Below, piece by piece: positions 60,902-64,000 of a stretch of DNA of 64,000 bases (positions are counted from its first letter, which is position 1; every line of letters begins with the position of its first letter). Location: the NCBI RefSeq assembly GCF_017939745.1, contig NZ_JAGKQQ010000001.1, positions 2,418,001-2,482,000 of the forward strand, read 5' to 3'. This DNA is from Gemmata palustris (GTDB lineage Bacteria > Planctomycetota > Planctomycetia > Gemmatales > Gemmataceae). The notes beneath the pieces were generated by a model. The model did not search any database. It was not told where the DNA came from and was given only the letters and a program-made list of their open reading frames with translations. The translations under genes and the position numbers were made by a program.

Positions 60902-62723
60902 TCACGCCGGTTCGCGGCCGAACACAAGGCACTCGAACGGGCACAACTCCCGGCACTCGTCGCCCTCCGGCCGCGCGCCGCTGTAGGCGGGCTGCTCCGA
61001 ACTGAAGAGCATGCGCGCCCCCGGTGGCACATCCGTCGGCAGCGGGTGCGGGTCCGCGGACAAGTTCAGGTACGCGTACAGGGAGCTCGGTTCGGTGCCG
61101 CGAACGAACTCCAACACCGGGCCGTTCGCTGAATCGGGAAGGAGCCGCGCGGCGGGTTACGAAGTCCTTGAGCGCCGGCCACCGGCGGCGGGCGGCGAGC
61201 AGGTCGCGGTACAGGTGGCGCAGCCCGGCCCGCGGCAACTGGTCCGACCACGTCCAACTGAGGCGCGACGCGGTGAACGACAGCGTCGCCTGCGGGTCGG
61301 GCACCTCGCCTTGGAGGGCGTAGTCGTTTTTTCGGCCGCGCCGCACCGCTTCGACCAGCCCGCGGTCCCCGAACGAGCAGAAGAACAAGAACGGGTTCGT
61401 CTCGCCGTACTCCTCGCCCATGAACAGGAACGGCAGGTGCGGCGACAACAGCATCAGGCTCGCGGCCAGGCGCTGCACCGGCGGCCCGACCAGCGCCGCC
61501 AACCGCTCGCCGCGCGCCCGGTTGCCGACGTGGTCGTGGTTCTGGACGCCGACCACGAACCGGTCGCCGGGCACGTCGCGGGCCGGCGCGCCCCACCGCC
61601 GCCCGCGGTGCCGGCTGTACCGCCCGTCCAGAACGAACGTCTTCTCCAGTACCCGCGGGAGGTCGGCGGCCGGGCCGTAGTCGACGTACTTGCCGTGCCG
61701 CTCGCCGGTGAGGAACGCGATCAGCGCGTGGTGGAAGTCCTCGTTCCATTCGGCGTCCAGCCCGTAACCGCCCTGTTGTGGCGGCAGCACGATGCGGACG
61801 TCGTTCAGCAGGCTTTCCGCGATGACGTGGAGCGGCCGGCCGAACGGACCCGCGGCGCGGTCCGCTTCCTCTTTGATCTCTCTCGTGATGTGGGCGGGGC
61901 TGACGTCGAAGATGCTCTGCGTGGCGTCGAGTCGCAGCCCGTCGAGGTGGTATTCCTCGACCCAGTGGCGAACGTTGTCGAGGACGAAATCGCGGACGCC
62001 GTCGGACCCCGGCCCGTCGTAGTTGAGGGCCGCGCCCCACGCGGTGCGGTACCGGTCCGAGTAGTACGGGCCGAACTCGCCGGCGTAGTTGCCCTCCGGC
62101 CCGAGGTGGTTGTACACGACATCGAGGACCGCCGCGAGGCCGCAAGCGTGGCACGCATTCACCAACCGCCGCAAGCCTTCGGGGCCGCCATAAGTGTCCT
62201 GCGGGGCGAACAGGTGAACCCCGTCATAGCCCCAGTTCCGCGCGCCGGGGAACTGCGCCACCGGCATGATCTCGATCGCGGTGACGCCGAGATCGAGTAA
62301 CTCCGGCAAGCGCGGTATGATCGCGTCGAAGGTGCCTTCGGCGGTGAACGTCCCGACGTGCAGTTCGTAGAAGACGAGGTCCTCGCGCGGGACCCCGCGC
62401 CACCCCTGGTCGGTCCATACGAATTTACCCGGGAACACCACCGCCGAGGGCCGGTGGACGCCGTCCGGTTGCCACCGCGAGCACGGGTCCGGGCGTTCCG
62501 CCCCGCCGCCGAGACGGTACGCGTACCGCTGCCCCTCGGGCACGCCTCCTTCGGAGTGCGCGAAGTAGCCGTCGCCCTCGGATCGCATTGGCACGTTCCG
62601 CCGGCGGTCGCCGTCGATCAGAACCAGTTCGACGCGCTTCACCTTTGGGGCCCACACCCGCCACGTCACGGCACCATCGGGTTGAATTGTCGTACCACAC
62701 CTTCGGATCTCTGCCGCTCCCAT
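60902..62723 (-). CDS. treZ: Malto-oligosyltrehalose trehalohydrolase, frameshifted near the 3' end
   Basis: The GH13 enzyme releases trehalose from maltooligosyl-trehalose. Present are the N-terminal beta domain (VTWRVWAPKVKRVELVL), region I DVVYNHLGPEGNY, nucleophile region GLRLDATQSI, acid/base IAESLLND and region IV VQNHDHVGNR. Up to LKDFVTRRAA the frame is intact; then a single extra G near 61141-61156 shifts it. The true C-terminus (LEFVRGTEPSSLYAYLNLSADPHPLP... RELCPFECLVFGREPA) continues in the neighbouring frame to 60902. Without correction the protein would end in an Arg/Pro-rich tail at 60861. No treY or other trehalose gene is near. ATG 62723 has GGGAG upstream. Confidence 0.85.
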
Positions 62724-62887
62724 CTCGTCTCCCGTATCACAATTCTCGTTCGTCGCGGGGCGATGGCGGTGCAACATTAGGGCCAGCGCAATGCACAAGC
62801 GCTCGCACCAGTCGAGCCGCAGGCGCCCCGCGGTTCGAGCGGGTCCCGGCCGCCCGTGCCGGAGATGAAACTGACGAGGGCGACGCG

Positions 62888-62931
62888 GGTGGACGTGTCG
62901 CGACTGCCGTCACAGCCGCGACACGTCCACC
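62888..62931 (-). terminator. Hairpin spanning the pdeM stop codon
   Basis: GGTGGACGTGTCGCG (62888-62902) is the exact reverse complement of 62917-62931, with a 14-nt loop. The second arm is the last codons of pdeM (VVDVSR), and the stop codon lies in the loop, so the terminator and the coding end overlap. Confidence 0.6.
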
Positions 62932-63545
62932 ACCGCGTCGCCGGCGACGGCGAACACCCGGTCGCCGCGCCGGATCGGCACGGTCGCGGCCCCGGTGAAC
63001 GGGCCGAACGCCGGCAGCACCCCGACCCGCGGCCCGAACCAGAAGCACGGCAGTCGCAACCGCTCGCGCCCCAACACGACGCCGGGGTGCAGGTGCCCGG
63101 CCAGTACGTACCCGTCGTCGGCCTCTTCCGGAACGTGAGCGAGCACGAACGGCCCGACGCGCGACTCGGTCGCCCAGTCGCCCCACCCGTCCGGCGGCGG
63201 GCCGGCGCGGTCGTGGTTGCCGCGCACCAGTCGGATAGAGAGGTCCGGCCGGGCGGCGCGCCACGCGGTCAGTTCGGCCACCACGCCTGGCGTTCGGCCC
63301 TCGTGCGCGTGCCAGAAATCGCCCAGGACGAGTAAGTGCTCGGCCGCAGTGGCGTCGAGCGCCGCGCCCAGGCGCCCGAGCGGTTCCGCCGGGTCGCCCG
63401 GCACCGGCACGCCGGCGGCACGGAACGCCTCCGCCTTACCGAAGTGCGGGTCGGCGATCACCAGCGCCTTGCCCCGCGGCCAGAACAGCGCCCGGTCCGG
63501 GCGCGGGATCAACCGCTCGCCAACGATTCCGACCTCGGCGGTCAT
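62910..63545 (-). CDS. pdeM: Ligase-associated DNA damage response endonuclease PdeM
   Basis: The 211-residue metallophosphoesterase has the metal-binding blocks ADPHFGKAE, GDFWHAHEG, RGNHDRAG and GHLHPGV in order. The sequence ends VAGDAVVDVSRL, typical of PdeM. PdeM belongs to a conserved set with an exonuclease, an ATP-dependent ligase and an Lhr-like helicase. Its ATG overlaps the helicase stop (ATGA), confirming the operon. The ligase and exonuclease would lie beyond the window. Confidence 0.92.
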   Translation of the reverse strand: MTAEVGIVGERLIPRPDRALFWPRGKALVIADPHFGKAEAFRAAGVPVPGDPAEPLGRLGAALDATAAEHLLVLGDFWHAHEGRTPGVVAELTAWRAARPDLSIRLVRGNHDRAGPPPDGWGDWATESRVGPFVLAHVPEEADDGYVLAGHLHPGVVLGRERLRLPCFWFGPRVGVLPAFGPFTGAATVPIRRGDRVFAVAGDAVVDVSRL

Positions 63546-64000
63546 TCCGGTCCCGCCTTCCGCTCCAGCGCCGCGACCATTTTGCGCACGCGGTCGGCGA
63601 GCGTTTCCGACGACACCGCCTCGCGCATCCGCTCGACCAGGAGCGGGAACGCGAACGGGGTCGGCTTGGGCGGGGCGGTGATGACGACCCGGCTCGCCGC
63701 GATGCGTTCCAGCGCCGCGCGCAGCCGCACCACCTCGAACTGGCGGTCCAGCACCTCGCGCCGGGCCTGCCACAACAGCAAGTTCGACGGGTCGTGTTCG
63801 CGGAACGCGTCGTAGAACAGCCCGCTGGACGCCTGGAGCTGCTTGGTTGTGCGACCCGCGTGCGGGAGCCCGGGGTTCACCAGCCCGGCGACACGAGCGA
63901 CTTCGCGGAACTGCCGCTTCGCGAGTTCGGCCGCGTTCAGCGACGCGAGCACGTCGTCCGCGAGCCCGGCGGGCGCGAGCAGCGCCTTCAGGGCGCCCGC
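63542..64000 (-). CDS. Ligase-associated DEXH-box helicase (Lhr-like), C-terminal part
   Basis: The frame is open at the window end and carries 152 residues of the C-terminal domain: LLAPAGLADDVLASLNAAELAKRQFREVARVAGLVNPGLP, QLQASSGLFYDAFREHDPSNLLLWQARREVLDRQFEVVRL, and FPLLVERMREAVSSETLADRVRKMVAALE. These are the conserved end blocks of the DNA-damage-response helicase encoded beside pdeM. The helicase domains with Walker motifs lie outside the window. The true start is also outside. Confidence 0.9.
   Translation of the reverse strand, partial: AGALKALLAPAGLADDVLASLNAAELAKRQFREVARVAGLVNPGLPHAGRTTKQLQASSGLFYDAFREHDPSNLLLWQARREVLDRQFEVVRLRAALERIAASRVVITAPPKPTPFAFPLLVERMREAVSSETLADRVRKMVAALERKAGPE

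Overview
The window is GC-rich DNA that most resembles a planctomycete of the Gemmataceae (Gemmata and relatives). The evidence is the mix of families: an ECF sigma factor fused through a membrane segment to a WD40 propeller, an ECF sigma factor beside a kinase-TPR protein, a secreted WD40 protein with a HEAT-like tail, a neutral-ceramidase-like secreted protein, several Gemmata-style small secreted proteins, and a Lys/Pro/Ala-rich histone-H1-like protein. No rRNA and no CRISPR array were seen. One tRNA (Arg, anticodon ACG) is present.

Region by region. 1-9.3 kb is chromosomal: an H1-like protein, an SDR oxidoreductase, an O-methyltransferase, a flavin reductase, a molybdopterin oxidoreductase, two related secreted proteins sharing a repeat module, a membrane-anchored coiled-coil protein and an orphan adenine DNA methyltransferase. 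9.5-12.5 kb is a polysaccharide export set (ABC permease, ABC ATPase, GT4 glycosyltransferase). 12.6-20.7 kb holds an ArsR/AHSA1 pair, an EamA transporter, a small secreted protein, a secreted WD40 protein, a zinc-ribbon/TM/beta-helix protein and a ceramidase-like hydrolase. 21-29 kb is a signalling locus: chemoreceptor, small unknown protein and FixJ-type regulator on the minus strand, facing a multi-PAS FixL-type histidine kinase on the plus strand. Between them lie a decayed second FixJ-like gene and a strong promoter with an operator palindrome. 29-36 kb carries a three-module amidohydrolase, a parvulin PPIase, a second SDR and a conserved unknown.

36-54.4 kb is accessory and scarred by mobile DNA. 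It contains a FHA-GAF-cyclase, remnants of IS1-like and IS3 transposases, an IS427-group IS5 element with mapped ends and a TAA duplication, a tRNA-Arg with an integrase remnant on each side, an ISAs1 element that joins a truncated integrase to a truncated molybdenum-hydroxylase FAD subunit, an aldo/keto-reductase pseudogene, an ECF sigma/kinase pair, small catabolic enzymes (VOC protein, Old Yellow Enzyme, alpha/beta hydrolase) and an IS21 element that has removed the start of the hydrolase.

54.7-64 kb returns to stable content: the sigma-WD40 fusion, an operon of a radical-SAM DNA-repair-type protein plus a DUF4130/UdgX-like fusion behind a near-consensus promoter, a frameshifted trehalose-forming TreZ, and the end of a ligase-associated DNA damage operon (Lhr-like helicase and PdeM).

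The items I would examine first are the degenerate UdgX-like active site in the radical-SAM operon, the three-module amidohydrolase with one intact metal site, the helically phased TGTTAGY boxes upstream of two genes, and the family of long perfect hairpins between genes.
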